From contig OX485804.1 in the NCBI GenBank assembly GCA_950295325.1, forward strand, positions 23,002,001 to 23,066,000: DNA of 64,000 nucleotides, read 5' to 3'. The position numbers were made by a program, and so were the translations under genes. Source of the stretch: Polytrichum commune. Lineage: Eukaryota > Streptophyta > Polytrichopsida > Polytrichales > Polytrichaceae. The notes beneath the pieces were generated by a model. The model ran no database searches, was not told the origin of the DNA, and worked only from the letters and a program-made list of their open reading frames with translations. Below, piece after piece: positions 1 to 12,000 of this stretch. The first letter of the stretch is position 1; each line of letters begins with the position of its first letter.

Positions 1-1017
1 GCCTTTGAGGGAGGTAGAACCAATCTTCATATTCTCATTCAACACATGTTGCGAGGGGCACATGCAAAATTTTTTTTGGGGGGTGGGGGGGGAGGAATGA
101 AGTTTAGGAATGTGGTGGATGTTTCTCAAGCAACATATACCAACTTAAGGATCTAGCATATGGAAGAGAACTGGAAGCATGAGAGTATGTCAAAGAATGT
201 GGAAAACTTGTTGCCACATGATAGTTACAGAGTCCTTAACACATGATTATGGTGGAACATGTAAATTCAAGGGATTGGGTATGCATTTTCAAGGATTAGA
301 GCGGCACAACTTGACAAGAATGAGCTTAGTTTTATTTGGAACATGATCCCCTACTTTCTAACTGCTACAACCATCACTCAAAGGTCCAAACTTGATTGAA
401 GGGAAATTTGAGTCATTAGCACCATCATTAATCCCTAAACGCTCAAGCCTTCGCATTCCATTTTCGGGCATTTCCAGCACCATTGCTGAAAATTTCTTTT
501 ATTTAGAAGTGAGACTTTGTTTTTTGGGCGTCCAGCCGTACGGATTTGAGCTAGACTAACATATATTTTTTATGTGAAAATTTGAAGTCAATTGGACCAC
601 ATTTTCTAGGTCAAATTAACATATGGGTAAGGCCTTTATCCAGGGGGCAACTAGAGAAAACTCTGATTTTCTTTTTATTTCATGACCATTTTGGTCATGC
701 CAAAAATTTTAGAAACTTGGAAACGTTGCCGTAATATATTATGTGGGTGATAAGTGAGCTAAACCTAAAAAAAAATGGGTTTTGGGGAGCAAATTTAGAT
801 GAAGACCGCCATCCTCAAAGTTGGAGGGGCCACATGACGCCAATTTGGGAGATTTTCCCTTTTTTCATGAAGCAAGCAACATGTGCACTAATTGTTTTCC
901 AAATTCGTCCGGTCAAGTCAAGTACAAGCGCTGCGTCACCTTGTCCTAAGGGAAAAGCCCCACCCAACTTGGACATCATATGTCAAAAATATCGGCTTCT
1001 AGATTTGGGTCCTTCAC
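1..1017. other. No gene recognised
   Basis: A+T-rich sequence with a T-run followed by a G-run at about 68-92. Short reading frames here show no codon structure, domain or splice pattern that I can support. It ends at the target duplication of the Mutator-like element. Confidence 0.5.
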
Positions 1018-1026
1018 ATTGGGCAA

Positions 1027-1681
1027 GGATCACTGTATTTTAGTGCTACGAGCATTTGTAGGACGCCTCCCGCGAGCAGCGTTCATGCTCGGGCAGCCCG
1101 TTCCTGTCCTCCCGTCCCGACCCGTCCTCCCGTCCTAACCCGTCTTACCTGCCCGAATTGGCCTTCCTGCCCGTGTCCTCCGTCCTGCCCGACGCGTCCT
1201 CCATCCTGCCCGACGCGGCTTTCCGCCTGTCCAGCTGTCCACGCGTCTGTCCAGCTGTCCACCCGTCTGTCCATCCGTCATATCCGTCTCCACCACTACC
1301 CCACACCGAACCCGAGCTCCGTCATTCTTCCTTGCTCACGCCATTAGATAGCTCCGGAGCGAGTGAGGAAGTTGGGGAAAGGTTGTTGCATTGCTAGTTT
1401 AGGGTTTGGAAGAGTTGTAACTTTGATTGATGTTGTCTTAGTCGCCCGCCATGGAGGTGGACATTGTGGATCTGGGAGGGAAATGTGTCTCTTTCGAAGA
1501 AGGGTTTGATTTTGTAATAGAGGAGGCCACGGAAGATGTACAGGACGGACAAGGTTTAGTTTCATATCTAGAAATTCTTCTGTCATTCTTCTGTCATTCT
1601 TCTGTCATTCTTCTGTCATTTTTTCTTGCTCACGCCATTGGACAGCTTCGGAGCGAGTGAGGAAGCTGGGGAAAGGCTGTT
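1027..1681 (+). repeat. Left terminal inverted repeat of the MULE
   Basis: Inverted copy of 2596-3243. It contains a G+C-rich outer part (1060-1330), a long open frame at 1451-1660 that is mirrored in the right arm, and four tandem CTGTCATT-containing 11-bp units near 1575-1620. The right arm has five such units, so the arms differ by replication slippage. Confidence 0.85.
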
Positions 1682-2595
1682 GCATTGCTAGTTTAGGATT
1701 TGGAAGCTGATACAAGCTGTCCTAAAAATCTCACATGGCAACCACTCCCAATAGGACAGACAAAGCAGAGGAGGGCAAGTAGATTGCAAGCCAGTCTAAC
1801 CTCTAAGCAAGGATGCCAATGCAATTTTGTGGCGAAGCAACTGTATATGGACAACACTTTATGTGAAATTCAATACCATAAAATTAACCATTTCAACAAG
1901 GTTGGACAAGTCTGTCATGGGAGTTTAGATTATGTTAGGACAACACTAAAAACAATGGATGTTGCATAGATTGATATATGACATTGATAGGATATATTAC
2001 AATGTTACTGAATTCAATGAGGAAGGCATAAAGTCTTTCCAGGACACCAATGTTATACATGTCCTGTCATATTTTACTAAATTGCTTGTTTTCCGATAAT
2101 TCCCAATTGCCGAAGTTTCACTTACATTCAAAATTCAACAAACAATGATACTTTATTGAAAATGGGTAGGAGCCAATGTATCAATACTCATGTGTCCGAA
2201 GTGGACATGTAATGGTTCTTACCTATCATAAATGTGTCCTATTATGATTCAACATTACATTGGTTCTACCTTGTCTTATTGTAACATCCTACACCATTAT
2301 TCTAAAAAATAGCACTAAACTCCACAACATTATCAACGATTGCATTGCACTCGCCTTCCACCACCAAAATTTGTGTCCTTTGACGCGTCCAACCACATGA
2401 CACAAAGATCATCCTCTTTGTCCATAGCCAACATATCCAAGCAGGCATTCCAGAAACAAACTCTCATCCAGGACGAGGCCTCAGCCTGCATGGCCTCAAA
2501 CCCATTACATGTCCTCATAACTTCCAGATCGGAAACTAGCAGGTACAATCGCCTGTCCTCATAATCGTCCGTCCTGGCAGGAATTTCCAGATCTG

Positions 2596-3243
2596 AACAG
2601 CCTTTCCCCAGCTTCCTCACTCACTCCGAAGCTGTCCAGTGGCGTGAGCAAGAAAAAATGACAGAAGAATGACAGAAGAATGACAGAAGAATGACAGAAG
2701 AATGACAGAAGAATTTCTAGATATGAAACTAAACCTTGTCCGTCCTGTACATCTTCCGTGGCCTCCTCTATTACAAAATCAAACCCTTCTTCGAAAGAGA
2801 CACATTTCCCTCCCAGATCCACAATGTCCACCTCCATGGCGGGCGACTAAGACAACATCAATCAAAGTTACAACTCTTCCAAACCCTAAACTAGCAATGC
2901 AACAACCTTTCCCCAACTTCCTCACTCGCTCCGGAGCTATCTAGTGGCGTGAGCAAGGAAGAATGACGGAGCTCGGGTTCGGTGTGGGGTAGTGGTAGAG
3001 ACGGATATGACGGATGGACAGACGGGTGGACAGCTGGACAGACGCGTGGACAGCTGGACAGGCGGAAAGCCGCGTCGGGCAGGATGGAGGACGCGTCGGG
3101 CAGGACGGAGGACACGGGCAGGAAGGCCAATTCGGGCAGGTAAGACGGGTCAGGACGGGAGGACAGGAACGGGCTGCCCGAGCATGAACGCTGCCCGCGG
3201 GAGGCGTCCTACAAACGCTCGTAGCACTAAAATACAGAGATCC
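2596..3243 (-). repeat. Right terminal inverted repeat of the MULE
   Basis: Complement of 1027-1681. Reading frames found here on the minus strand (2559-2837 and 2891-3130) repeat those on the plus strand of the left arm. They are therefore arms of the element and not two genes. Confidence 0.85.
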
Positions 3244-3252
3244 ATTGGGCAA

Positions 3253-3929
3253 CACTTGAAACCACCTCCCAAAACAAGCAATGCCAATCTAACAAAAAAT
3301 ACTGCATGCTTGGAGTTTGAGGTTTTTGTATGTTATTTTGGTGCCCATGGTAGTGGGCACCACCTTACACAGTAGTTGCCTTCCATCCATGTAGATTGAC
3401 ACCCAGTGGGTCACAAACCCCATTAGAATATCAGGTGGCAACCCTTTTCAGGTTGCATAAGCATTTAAGGGTTACCTCCTAGCCTAACCAATGGACACAA
3501 CTTATCCAACAAATTAGGGCACATGCTCCCGTTGGTCAACGGATAGGTTGCTTTGAAGTGAAGATTAAGATGTCCACCTAGTTAATATTTTTCAGAGTAG
3601 TTGACATTTTTGCCCAATTCTTGATAAATTCTCCTGGGCTCCCTTTCCCCCATCAAATGCTTCTAAGTCCCCGTTAACACATGCATCGTGAATGTGGAGG
3701 CACATGTGGAACTTGACATCACAATTAAGCATAATGGCTTAGATTGATTAGACTTTACATCATCAACAAATGCATTTGGAAACCTAGTATTGATGTTACA
3801 TCGGCATGGAAGACACACTGAGCATGGACCCCGTCTGTCTTCAATGGACCTCATGAGAAGACTTCCTTAGTTACACATATGCCATGGGAAGGAGCATGTT
3901 GCAACCACGAAATCCTTCACCTAGGTTAG
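3253..3929. other. No gene recognised
   Basis: Flank between the MULE and the LINE relic. I see no coding region, RNA gene or structured repeat. Confidence 0.4.
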
Positions 3930-4640
3930 TTGTCACCAAATGGCATGGCATCATTCCGTCTAGGCTTAAATTGAAACGGGGGAGTGTATGGGACAAAATG
4001 TGTAGCAAAAGGGAAGGTGCCTTCATTTGGTCAATTTGGCATAAAGCAATTACAATTGACTCCTAAGGAGCTGGATTCAACACTAATATAGTCATGACAA
4101 ATGTCAAATAAGTATGGCATATATCCCAAAATCCATTGCACATGGGTTTTGGGATTGTAGGTTGGCCTGTAGGACTTGGAATTTCTCCATTGTGGCATTA
4201 TCAACACCATGAAAGCAAGGCTAAGATGAAAAGGATCATAAAACCACTGGAATGGCATATATGGGATTTTTGGAAAGAAAATTCCTATTTTAGTTAGTAA
4301 ATGTTCTAGAATTTGGCTTTCACAAAGGGATCACATTGTGGACCGTTTGGGTGGAGAGGAATGACATCATCTTCAACAACAATAGGTGGGATGTTGAAAA
4401 GACTAAACAAAATGGCATGGCATGGCCTCTTTGAGTACGCTAGAATTGCATGGGACATCGCTCTAAAGGGGGTTGATAAAGCGGCAATTTATGTGGATTT
4501 GATATGGGATTATGACAACATGTGGCAGGGACACAAACAACCTTATCATAGGGATAACACTAGAACCATGCATTGGAATATTAGAGCACCTAATGTGAGC
4601 TTGTTAACCATGTGTAGGGTGTTTAGGAGTCATGGGTTGT
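3930..4640 (+). mobile_element. LINE-type retrotransposon relic (zf-RVT region)
   Basis: Two plus-strand stretches in different frames resemble the zf-RVT domain that follows the reverse transcriptase in plant LINEs. The first (about 3937-4060) reads WHGIIPSRLKLKRGSVWDKM and then GAFIWSIWHKAIT. The second (about 4325-4430) reads LWTVWVERNDIIFNNNRW, close to the usual WxxWxERNxxIFxxxxx motif. Stops and frameshifts separate the blocks, and no reverse transcriptase core or endonuclease is present. It is an old 3'-terminal fragment. Confidence 0.6.
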
Positions 4641-5059
4641 TTTAGTTTCATCGAGTGCACCCAATTGGGCTCGCCATACTTTCTTGCTTGGATCCTCAAT
4701 GACTTTGTATGATTTTTGGCATTGAAATAAATGTTCAATTGCCTCAAATAAATAAAGACCCATCTACCTTATTATGTTACCATCACCCGTTGGGTATCAA
4801 ATTCAAAGTTGTCGTTCAATGGAATGAGAAAATGAGAAAAAAAATATAAATCATGTTATACTAGGTGTTTGGATTAGTAAATTTTCTTTCGTGAACAATA
4901 CTTGACATCAATTTACCACAAGTAGCAATTGCGTTCAAATCTTCTCACCAGATTATGATTCCCACATCACATGTGAGTTGGGTAGCCAATGTAAAGATGA
5001 CATGTGACAAATTTCCAGGTATATTATACATCTGAAGTCAAGCAAAGTGAATCTAAATA
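4641..5059. other. No gene recognised
   Basis: A+T-rich sequence downstream of the LINE relic. Nothing further was seen. Confidence 0.4.
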
Positions 5060-5205
5060 TATAGATTTTTTTTGGAACACACGAGGCGTTTGACCACCTG
5101 GCTAGTTTTTTCGTCAAGTAGAGAGACGATTTTGCAGTTTGGAATCGAACCGCCAACCACTCCTTTCAGTTTGGGTACCTCTCCACTAGCATCTAGTAAT
5201 TTAGG
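5060..5205 (-). mobile_element. tRNA-derived SINE
   Basis: Read on the minus strand, this has a polymerase III A-box-like TGCTAGTGGAGAGG followed about 40 nt later by a B-box GGTTCGATTCC. It then continues through CTCTCTACTTG and AAAAAACTAG to a GTGTTCC plus A-run tail at about 5065-5080. The same head, body and tail occur in the array at 34953-35470 on the plus strand, so this is a dispersed family and not a tRNA gene. No cloverleaf with acceptor stem can be drawn around the B-box. Confidence 0.72.
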
Positions 5206-5209
5206 GTCA

Positions 5210-6295
5210 TCTTGGACCAAAATCTAAATATATAGGGGGCATTCACAATTGGGGTACCAAGAATTAGTGTCTAACTATTAAAGGACTAAAGTAGATAACT
5301 TTACATAGTTGGTGTGCTTAAATTTGTATTGTGGAGCATACTTTGAATCATACCTACATTTAATATTCCATAATGATTACATCGACAAAGTTAATTTACA
5401 AGGAATAGGGATATCTAAGATATCATTTTGATTCCTTAATGGACATCTATGGTTGTTGTCAAAATTGTTGACCTTAGCATTAAGGAATGAAAAGGACAAG
5501 AAAAATCAATTGAAATGATCCCAATTTCTTCCTCACACTTATCGTTCAATTGTGTAGCAATAGAACTAAAAACGTATTGCATACCAATTGTATAGCTTAA
5601 CATATGACACCAAAAATGGCCAACATTACACAATAACATGGCTATATGAAAGAAAAGAAAAGAAAAACGTTTAGAATTAGACTTGGTCATGATAAAATAT
5701 ATGTATGGACACATGACACTTGCACCAAGGTACTAGGATGCAAAATAGAAAATAATTCACCTCCGATGTACACTTCAATAATGAAATTGCCATTGATGTG
5801 GCCCAAACAAGTCTTATGACCTCTCTACAAGTCCTATGACCTATCTACTCATTTCAAATTTATATATTATTATTATTATTCAATAATAAAAAATAAAATT
5901 TTATTTATTTATAAATCCTATCACCTACTTATCCATTTATATTTTATTAATTAATTAATATTAAATCATAATAAACATTGAGATCAAATGTGACATAGTC
6001 TTTAATTCCTTTGTCCCAAAAGTAGTGTACCCTTATCTTGAATGGACCCTATACAGGCATCGAGTCACTTTGATCATCATAACATAAACATGTCTTACAT
6101 GGCTAGTTTTTGTCGTTGTCATGAATCTCAGCTTGTTTTTCAAATATTTGTTTAAGAACTCACTTTGCTCATCTTGGACCGACATTTATGATATGAGATT
6201 TTAGCAACAACTAATGGAATGTGATGACCTCCCATGTTCCGACACTGATTTTTAATACCTCAAAAGGGTTGGAGCCATAAAGAGACCATGTAATC
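5210..6295. other. No gene recognised
   Basis: A+T-rich stretch with an ATT triplet run near 5865-5885 and further AT-rich low-complexity sequence at 5880-5975. A TTGTCCCAAAAGTAGTGT motif near 6012 resembles a decayed Stowaway-type end. No gene was seen. Confidence 0.4.
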
Positions 6296-6297
6296 TA

Positions 6298-6840
6298 CAG
6301 TCCACCCTCTATAAATGTTAGACCTATAAGTGTTAACCCTCTCTAAATGTTAACTTTCTTCTACTCCCCACATATTGCACACTATAAATGTTAAACGTGT
6401 TAACTATTAACAAAATGGCACTCCCTTCTTTGTAAATTTGACTCTATAAATGTTAACAAATGAAATACAACCATAATATGGAGGTACCATTAGAAGGTAC
6501 ATGGAATCACGTTCATGTGATGTGTCCAAGTATGTGGGTTTGTTGGTGCAGATTGAGAAATATTTGCAAGTTGTGCATGCAGATGAATCTCACCAAAGAA
6601 CCATTGATTCATACTTCACCCGTGATTTGTAAACTTGATATTGAATAAAGTTTTGATTGGGTTTGCAATTTTATGTATGGTATTCTCTCACAAGGACTCT
6701 TCATAAATTGCTTATATTTATAAATGTTAAGATTTGTATATTGCTCAAAAAAGTAATTTTATAATTGTTAATTGTTAACACCTCTATAAATGTTAACTTT
6801 GATCCACTCCCAAGGGTCAACATTTATAGAGGGTAGACTG
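6298..6840. mobile_element. Pogo/Tigger-like MITE
   Basis: The 543-bp element is flanked by TA on both sides (6296-6297 and 6841-6842). Terminal inverted repeats of about 22 bp begin CAGTC and continue through ACCCTCTATAAATGTT, with one internal mismatch. Several more CTCTATAAATGTTAAC copies lie just inside the ends. TIRs beginning CAGT followed by a CCTC-TATAA block, together with a TA duplication, are typical of the pogo/Tigger branch of Tc1/mariner. A remnant of the transposase C-terminus is retained inside, so it is an internally deleted derivative. Confidence 0.8.
6555..6632 (+). pseudogene. Tigger-like transposase C-terminal remnant
   Basis: A 25-residue open stretch ends SHQRTIDSYFTRDL and a stop. 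Pogo/Tigger transposases commonly end with an RQTTLDxFF-like tail, and a similar HQTIIDSFF occurs in the relic at 23708-23930. It lies inside the TIR-bounded element at 6298-6840. Nothing upstream in frame is recognisable. Confidence 0.5.
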
Positions 6841-6842
6841 TA

Positions 6843-7722
6843 GTGTCCAAAGAGATTCTCAGACACAATTAGTCTATATCCCAGTGTTTCCATGTTCCAA
6901 CCGTTTACAAGTTGACATCTTACATTTTATATTTATAAAACTGGGGTATATTCTACAAATTCTTCAAAAATGGTTGGTATTTTCCTAAAGTCTTGAACTT
7001 CAACTAGTCATCTTTCAACCTCAACCGGGTTCATTCCGTACCTAGTAGACGTTTCTCCCTGTGCATCGATGTAATCTCCCCCCCCCCCCCCCAAAAAAAG
7101 AAAATAAAAATAATGTTGACCATTGAATCTAATTTGATCAACACATATTAAGCACAAAATCTTACATCTTTTGAACAAATGTCTTCACAATATTTGTTCT
7201 TAGATCCACACTTCAAACCATTCACCACTCAATTATAGGTGGACGACTGGATGAAGTAGGCACGTGTATCTTATACAAAAAGGATTGTTCTCCCTCTTTA
7301 TTAAGACATGTTTGGTCGTGCAAGAAAGTGTTGTATTCTTGGTGATATGACATTTTGGCCTTGACTGTTGTACTATCAAAGTTTTTTAGGGAAAGTTGCT
7401 TGTTTCAATTTGAAATGTCATTATGTGTACATAGATACATAAGTACGAAAGAACTTTGTACTGAAAGAAAATGCTCACAACGTTCCCCAAGATTCCCATG
7501 CATATTCCAAAGTACTAATCACATATGAACCCTGAAGTGCATATGGGTCCCATCATTTATGCACATTAAGTAGCTCTACTTAAATTTGCTAAATCGGGCC
7601 TAAAAATGTCGTATTACAAACATCGTAGTCGTAGTATATGGAGGTAAATCAACAACAATGAATGGGAAAATACGTCGTAGAGTTGAGGTGTTGTATTTTG
7701 GAGTTTCATAATATGGAGGTTA
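6843..7722. other. No gene recognised; C-run
   Basis: Holds a run of about 14 C at 7078-7092. Around 7160-7260 is a weak minus-strand match to the dispersed repeat family seen at 22200-22560 and elsewhere. No gene was seen. Confidence 0.4.
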
Positions 7723-8224
7723 GGGCCACTTCACACATGAGACTGAGAGCCCGTGACTATTTCACTTCAAGCACTCTCATTGGTGGAAAAGACGGAGCCG
7801 GTCCAAGTTCCCTTCACTCTACGCTTGATGAGGGACCAACGGAGTATGTGAATGCAAGATGGATGTAAAGTCTACATGGATTCCTATATGGCATCGAATG
7901 GATCGTGTTTCATGGTCACTTGGACTATTTTCAAAAGCCACCTCTTGGAGGTAGGCCTAACACAAAACCGGGAAACCATGGCACTCCGAACGCTCACAAC
8001 CGTTGATTTACTCTATTTTATCATGTATGAGAACTGGCATGAATAAAAACTCATTGAAATAGCATTTGGTTGAGGGCCCGGTCACACATGACTTCACACT
8101 ACACCGGCGGGACCGTGACCACGCTACATGATTTTGAAGGTGTGTTGGGACGGCCTTTGGACACTTTCTTGTGGGCTCTCACAATTTCATGGTCACGGCT
8201 CTTGGCTCGTGTGTGAAGTGGCCC
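7723..8224. mobile_element. 502-bp TIR element, copy 1
   Basis: Both ends read GGGCCACTTCACACA inward, and the inverted similarity continues about 33 bp to a GTGAC motif. A second copy of exactly 502 bp lies in the opposite orientation at 40244-40745, alignable throughout. The element carries no transposase, so it is a large MITE. Flanks are TTA on the left and TTG on the right, which could be an eroded 3-bp duplication (PIF/Harbinger type), but this is not certain. Confidence 0.78.
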
Positions 8225-8880
8225 TTGGACTGTATACATGGACATTTCTCACATTGTGGAACACAATCTTTCTTCAAAAGTGGCGAGTCCTTTAGGAAAG
8301 GTACCCAAGTGGTCCCTTGTCACTTCCGTACGAGAAAGGGGGAAAAAAATAAAATCGACATTTGTGTTGAGTTCCTTTAGAATTGTCAACCTGTTCCACA
8401 AATTGAATATGAAGCCGATATATGAGAATGAAGATGAAATAACGGCCCTTGGGAGGATCTAACTATGAAGCTAGAATGATCATTGCTACTGGTATATGTG
8501 ATATAAACTAATGTAGTTGGCAATCACCATGATATTATATATATACCATTTTGTAGGGTTTGGACTCTAAAAATGTGCTAGAAAGAAACGTGTTCACAAA
8601 CTATGACCTAAAAACCTTATAAAAAATTCACATGCTCCGAACACATCCGCAATCATTGTTTTGAAGATGTCATTCATGTATAGTGGTATGTGGGCCTTGT
8701 GTGGTTGGTCCTCTTAATGAGACACGTGTATTTGAGTGGTATGTGGCAAGGTTTGCACTTGAGAATCGACACCAAAAAAGACACGTGTCACCATGAGATT
8801 GGATTGTGTGCTGAAATTGTAGAAACTATTCTAAGTTCAACATTTGACACAAATGAGAGGGTCTATGTGAGCACTTAAAA
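8225..8880. repeat. Dispersed repeat family R1, partial copy
   Basis: From about 8690 to 8880 the sequence matches the copies at 18410-18790, 31120-31420 and 52180-52490. Shared features are a GGTATGTGG start, a TTGGATTGTGTGCT-like middle and a CTATTCTA...TCAA block. No coding content is supported. Confidence 0.5.
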
Positions 8881-8924
8881 GTAGAACATCCCTTGATTTT
8901 TGGCCTTGCCCCTCGGTCTTTGTC

Positions 8925-9056
8925 TTCTCCCCCCCCCCCCCCACACAATTTCACTTCTTTCAAAAAAATTCCACAACACACACACACGTATGAATGATTG
9001 ATTGAATGAATGTAAAGGAAAGGAAAGGGGAGAAGAAGAAGAAGAAGAAGAAGTCC
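8925..9056. repeat. Low-complexity: C-run, CA run and (AGA)n
   Basis: A run of about 12 C at 8930-8942 is followed by a short CA repeat (8975-8985) and an AGA/GAA triplet run at 9031-9055. Confidence 0.7.
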
Positions 9057-9059
9057 GGT

Positions 9060-12000
9060 CTCCGGAGGAGGCCAGAGTGACTAGAGTGTCTGTTCATAGA
9101 ACATCCTTAGCCACGCCCTAGGGCAACTGTATACTCCACAATCTCATAACCACTTAGTGTGGTTTGGTCACTCGTGTTTCTCAAAGCCCACTCGATCAAG
9201 CACGTTTGTAATCAGTTGCACAAATTCATGTTTTTATTTGAGTTTATGAGCACTAATTTATTTTTTTGACTCATATGATCATGGATTTAAGTAGTGGTGC
9301 CCTAGATAGTTGTGATTATAATGCTAGTCTGATAAAATAATGATGTTTTCTCAATACACCTAAACATATTACCTAAACAATTGATCGTTTGATGTGGATC
9401 TTTGTGATTACTGTCATGGATTTATGTTTGAATTTGTGATTATAATTAAGTGAAGCATCTCTCATTCATGTCAATGGAGGGTTGGCCGCATCTTTGTTCA
9501 TAACATTTTTTAGTTGGTGGGGCTAGCACCTAACCCTCCAAATGTTTGTATACAAAGAACATTGGGATTATATTGTGGGTGCACGTCATTTACAAATGCA
9601 CACTATATAACATTGGAGGTCCAACAAACAAGTGATGATATGTTTAAATCTTGTCTTCCACAAACAAACAAATTTTCTTGTAGAGCTTCTCGTGCTTTTT
9701 TCTAAAAACTCTAAGATCCCCTCCCATCATAGTGACCATTCAAAGAATAATTAAATCCACTTTGAAGAAACACCTCCATGTTGATTTTTCCCTCAATTAT
9801 CATACTTAGAAAGTAAGTGTATGCTCTTTGGATTCACATTATCAATTGCTTGTAGTCAACAACTTACTCACAACTAGAAGTGAAAGGATGAGAACATAGT
9901 GAACCTGTAATTGGTGTTGCACACTATTTTCACGTGTGTTGGTGTTAGAAATGATGCTTTTTATGATGCATATTTTCAAAGGCTTAAGCTTCGTGCATGC
10001 AAATTAGGTATTACTTCATTAACGTTGACTTTGTTCATATACATACACAAGCCTATTATAGAGACCTACTTTGTATGCGCCTTGTTCGATTTTACTACAC
10101 TAAACGCACATTATTATAGCCCTCGTACCATAGGTTGTTGAATGGTTCCACACTTTGTATGCTAAACGATGATTTCCACATTGACTTTAACATGGTCTTG
10201 ACTAATGTGCATATGACACACACAATAATGGTTTTTGTGTCGAATCATACAACACCTTACCGTAATTAACTTCCCCACCCTAGGATGGGGCTTCAAAATC
10301 TTAAGATTTTGGTGTTTTATTTGTATGTTTTTATATTGCTTGATTGATTGATTGATTGATAGATTGGCATTTCTTGAGTCTATCAAAATTTATTTTCAAG
10401 CTTTGTTGATTCTTAAAACATCCTCTTGTTTAGAGGCCATCTATTCTTTTACATATCTATGTGCCTTTCCAGACTCGGGAAGGTGGGTGGGATTACCCTT
10501 CATGACCATATTTATGCACATCTATTTCCATATTGTTGTAATCATCTCATTTCGGCATACTACTAGACAAGATAGAACCTTAGCCATCTAAGCTATGAAG
10601 GTTTCATATTTTGTATGTTTAAGCAACATAATGTCTTCCATATCCTAATTTTACAAAACCAAGTTCGATATAAGACGCATTCAAGCATACTTCAAAGTTC
10701 TATCACAACTCAAATATGCTTTACATTCCAAATCATCTTGTGGAATATCTAAGCAACATATACATATTTATGAAAGAAGATGATATATAAAACCTAAAAT
10801 TTCCATCAAAATTATGAAGGGTTTGCCTCACCTGTGCCCATGCCATCAACCAAATCCACATAGAGGGTCAGTTACGTACACGAGGTGAATAACAACAGAA
10901 CCCAATTGTTATATGTGTCACACGAACATGTACGGCATAATCATACATTTCATAATAAAGAATACATACATTTAACCATGTGAGTATTCTACATGTTCCT
11001 TAGCCATTTGAACCTTATGTGACCGAAATGTGCGGCAAGTTACATACACCTCCCACTTTTACTAGTCCGCACCACTTACACTAATCCTAATAGTTACTTA
11101 GGGTAAACGGTCACTTACAACATAACCTTTGAAAGAAGGTTCATTTGTTTTCTTTCACTTGATATAGGATTAGGTAACCATTCTTGACCATAGATTTTAG
11201 CGTACTAGATCTATGGTGGGTATTTACTAGGTAACTTTTACCTAACCCTAAAATACTTTTCTTTGAGATTACATTTTGTTACCGTGTCAATTCATTAAGG
11301 CTTAAGTAAAAACATAGTATGAAGAGAGAGAGAGAAAAAGAAATGTTGTTACTATAGCAACAAATTGACATGGCTCCAATCGACAACTTGCAAATGAGAA
11401 GTCATTATAACTTGTTTAAATGGTGCAACTACATTTCTTTTACTAAGAACATGTCCGTATTCAAGTAGGTTGCAAGCCCATACCACAAATCCTAAGGAAG
11501 ACACCCTAAAAGACAATGATACCCAGTGGCAAGTGGTGGACTATATATTTTAAAAGGTGCCTATTGAGAATAATATAGGGACACATGGGAAAGCTTGGCA
11601 TCAAAATAATGTCACCTTACCGAATGATCACGAGAGGAGAGAGAGAGAGAGATGGAATTGGCGCTCCTTTCCTACCAATCATGAAACTCCCTTATTACAC
11701 CACACCTACGCCAAACTCTTCAAAACAAAGAAATAAGAAGTCCTAAGACAAACATCTCTCTCTCTCTCTAGCATTTAGCCCATTATCGATATAAAAAAAC
11801 GATGTTCCGTGGTTCTAAATTCCACAATTTAATGTTGTTAAATTTGGAGACACGTACACACGCATGTAGAAACCACCCGAGCTTGGGGGTACGGTACCTT
11901 TGGTCCACGTCTAGGGTTCTTCCTTTTTCTTTCTCAACTTATTATCGACATGGATCCGAACTAACTGACTTGCTTGCTTGCACTTGACAACTATTTCCGG

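Larger units (their letters stand above)
1027..3243. mobile_element. Non-autonomous Mutator-like element (MULE) with long TIRs
   Basis: The element is bounded by a perfect 9-bp direct repeat, ATTGGGCAA, at 1018-1026 and 3244-3252. Its ends are inverted: the left end begins GGATCACTGTATTTTAG and the right end is the complement with one substitution. The inverted arms run about 655 bp (1027-1681) and 648 bp (2596-3243) and are nearly identical. A 9-bp target duplication with very long terminal inverted repeats is the signature of Mutator-like elements. The roughly 910-bp centre (1682-2595) encodes no recognisable MURA transposase, so the element is non-autonomous. The arms are far more G+C-rich than the surroundings, with CCCGTCCT/CTGTCC-type repeats. 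High arm identity suggests a fairly recent insertion. The centre could be captured host sequence (Pack-MULE), which I cannot test. Confidence 0.88.

Noticed and set aside
741-1043. 100-residue plus-strand frame
   Set aside because: No domain, no protein-like composition, and its end runs into the MULE terminus.
1158-3130. Identical predicted proteins on opposite strands (1158-1397 and 2891-3130; 1451-1660 and 2559-2837)
   Set aside because: They are the inverted arms of one MULE, not paired genes.
5100-5205. tRNA gene on the minus strand
   Set aside because: The A and B boxes are present, but no cloverleaf or acceptor stem forms, and the sequence recurs as a SINE at 34953-35470.
10273-10330. 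Bacterial-type terminator (palindrome 10294-10311 followed by T-rich DNA)
   Set aside because: The locus is plant nuclear DNA with no gene upstream; treated as a chance palindrome.
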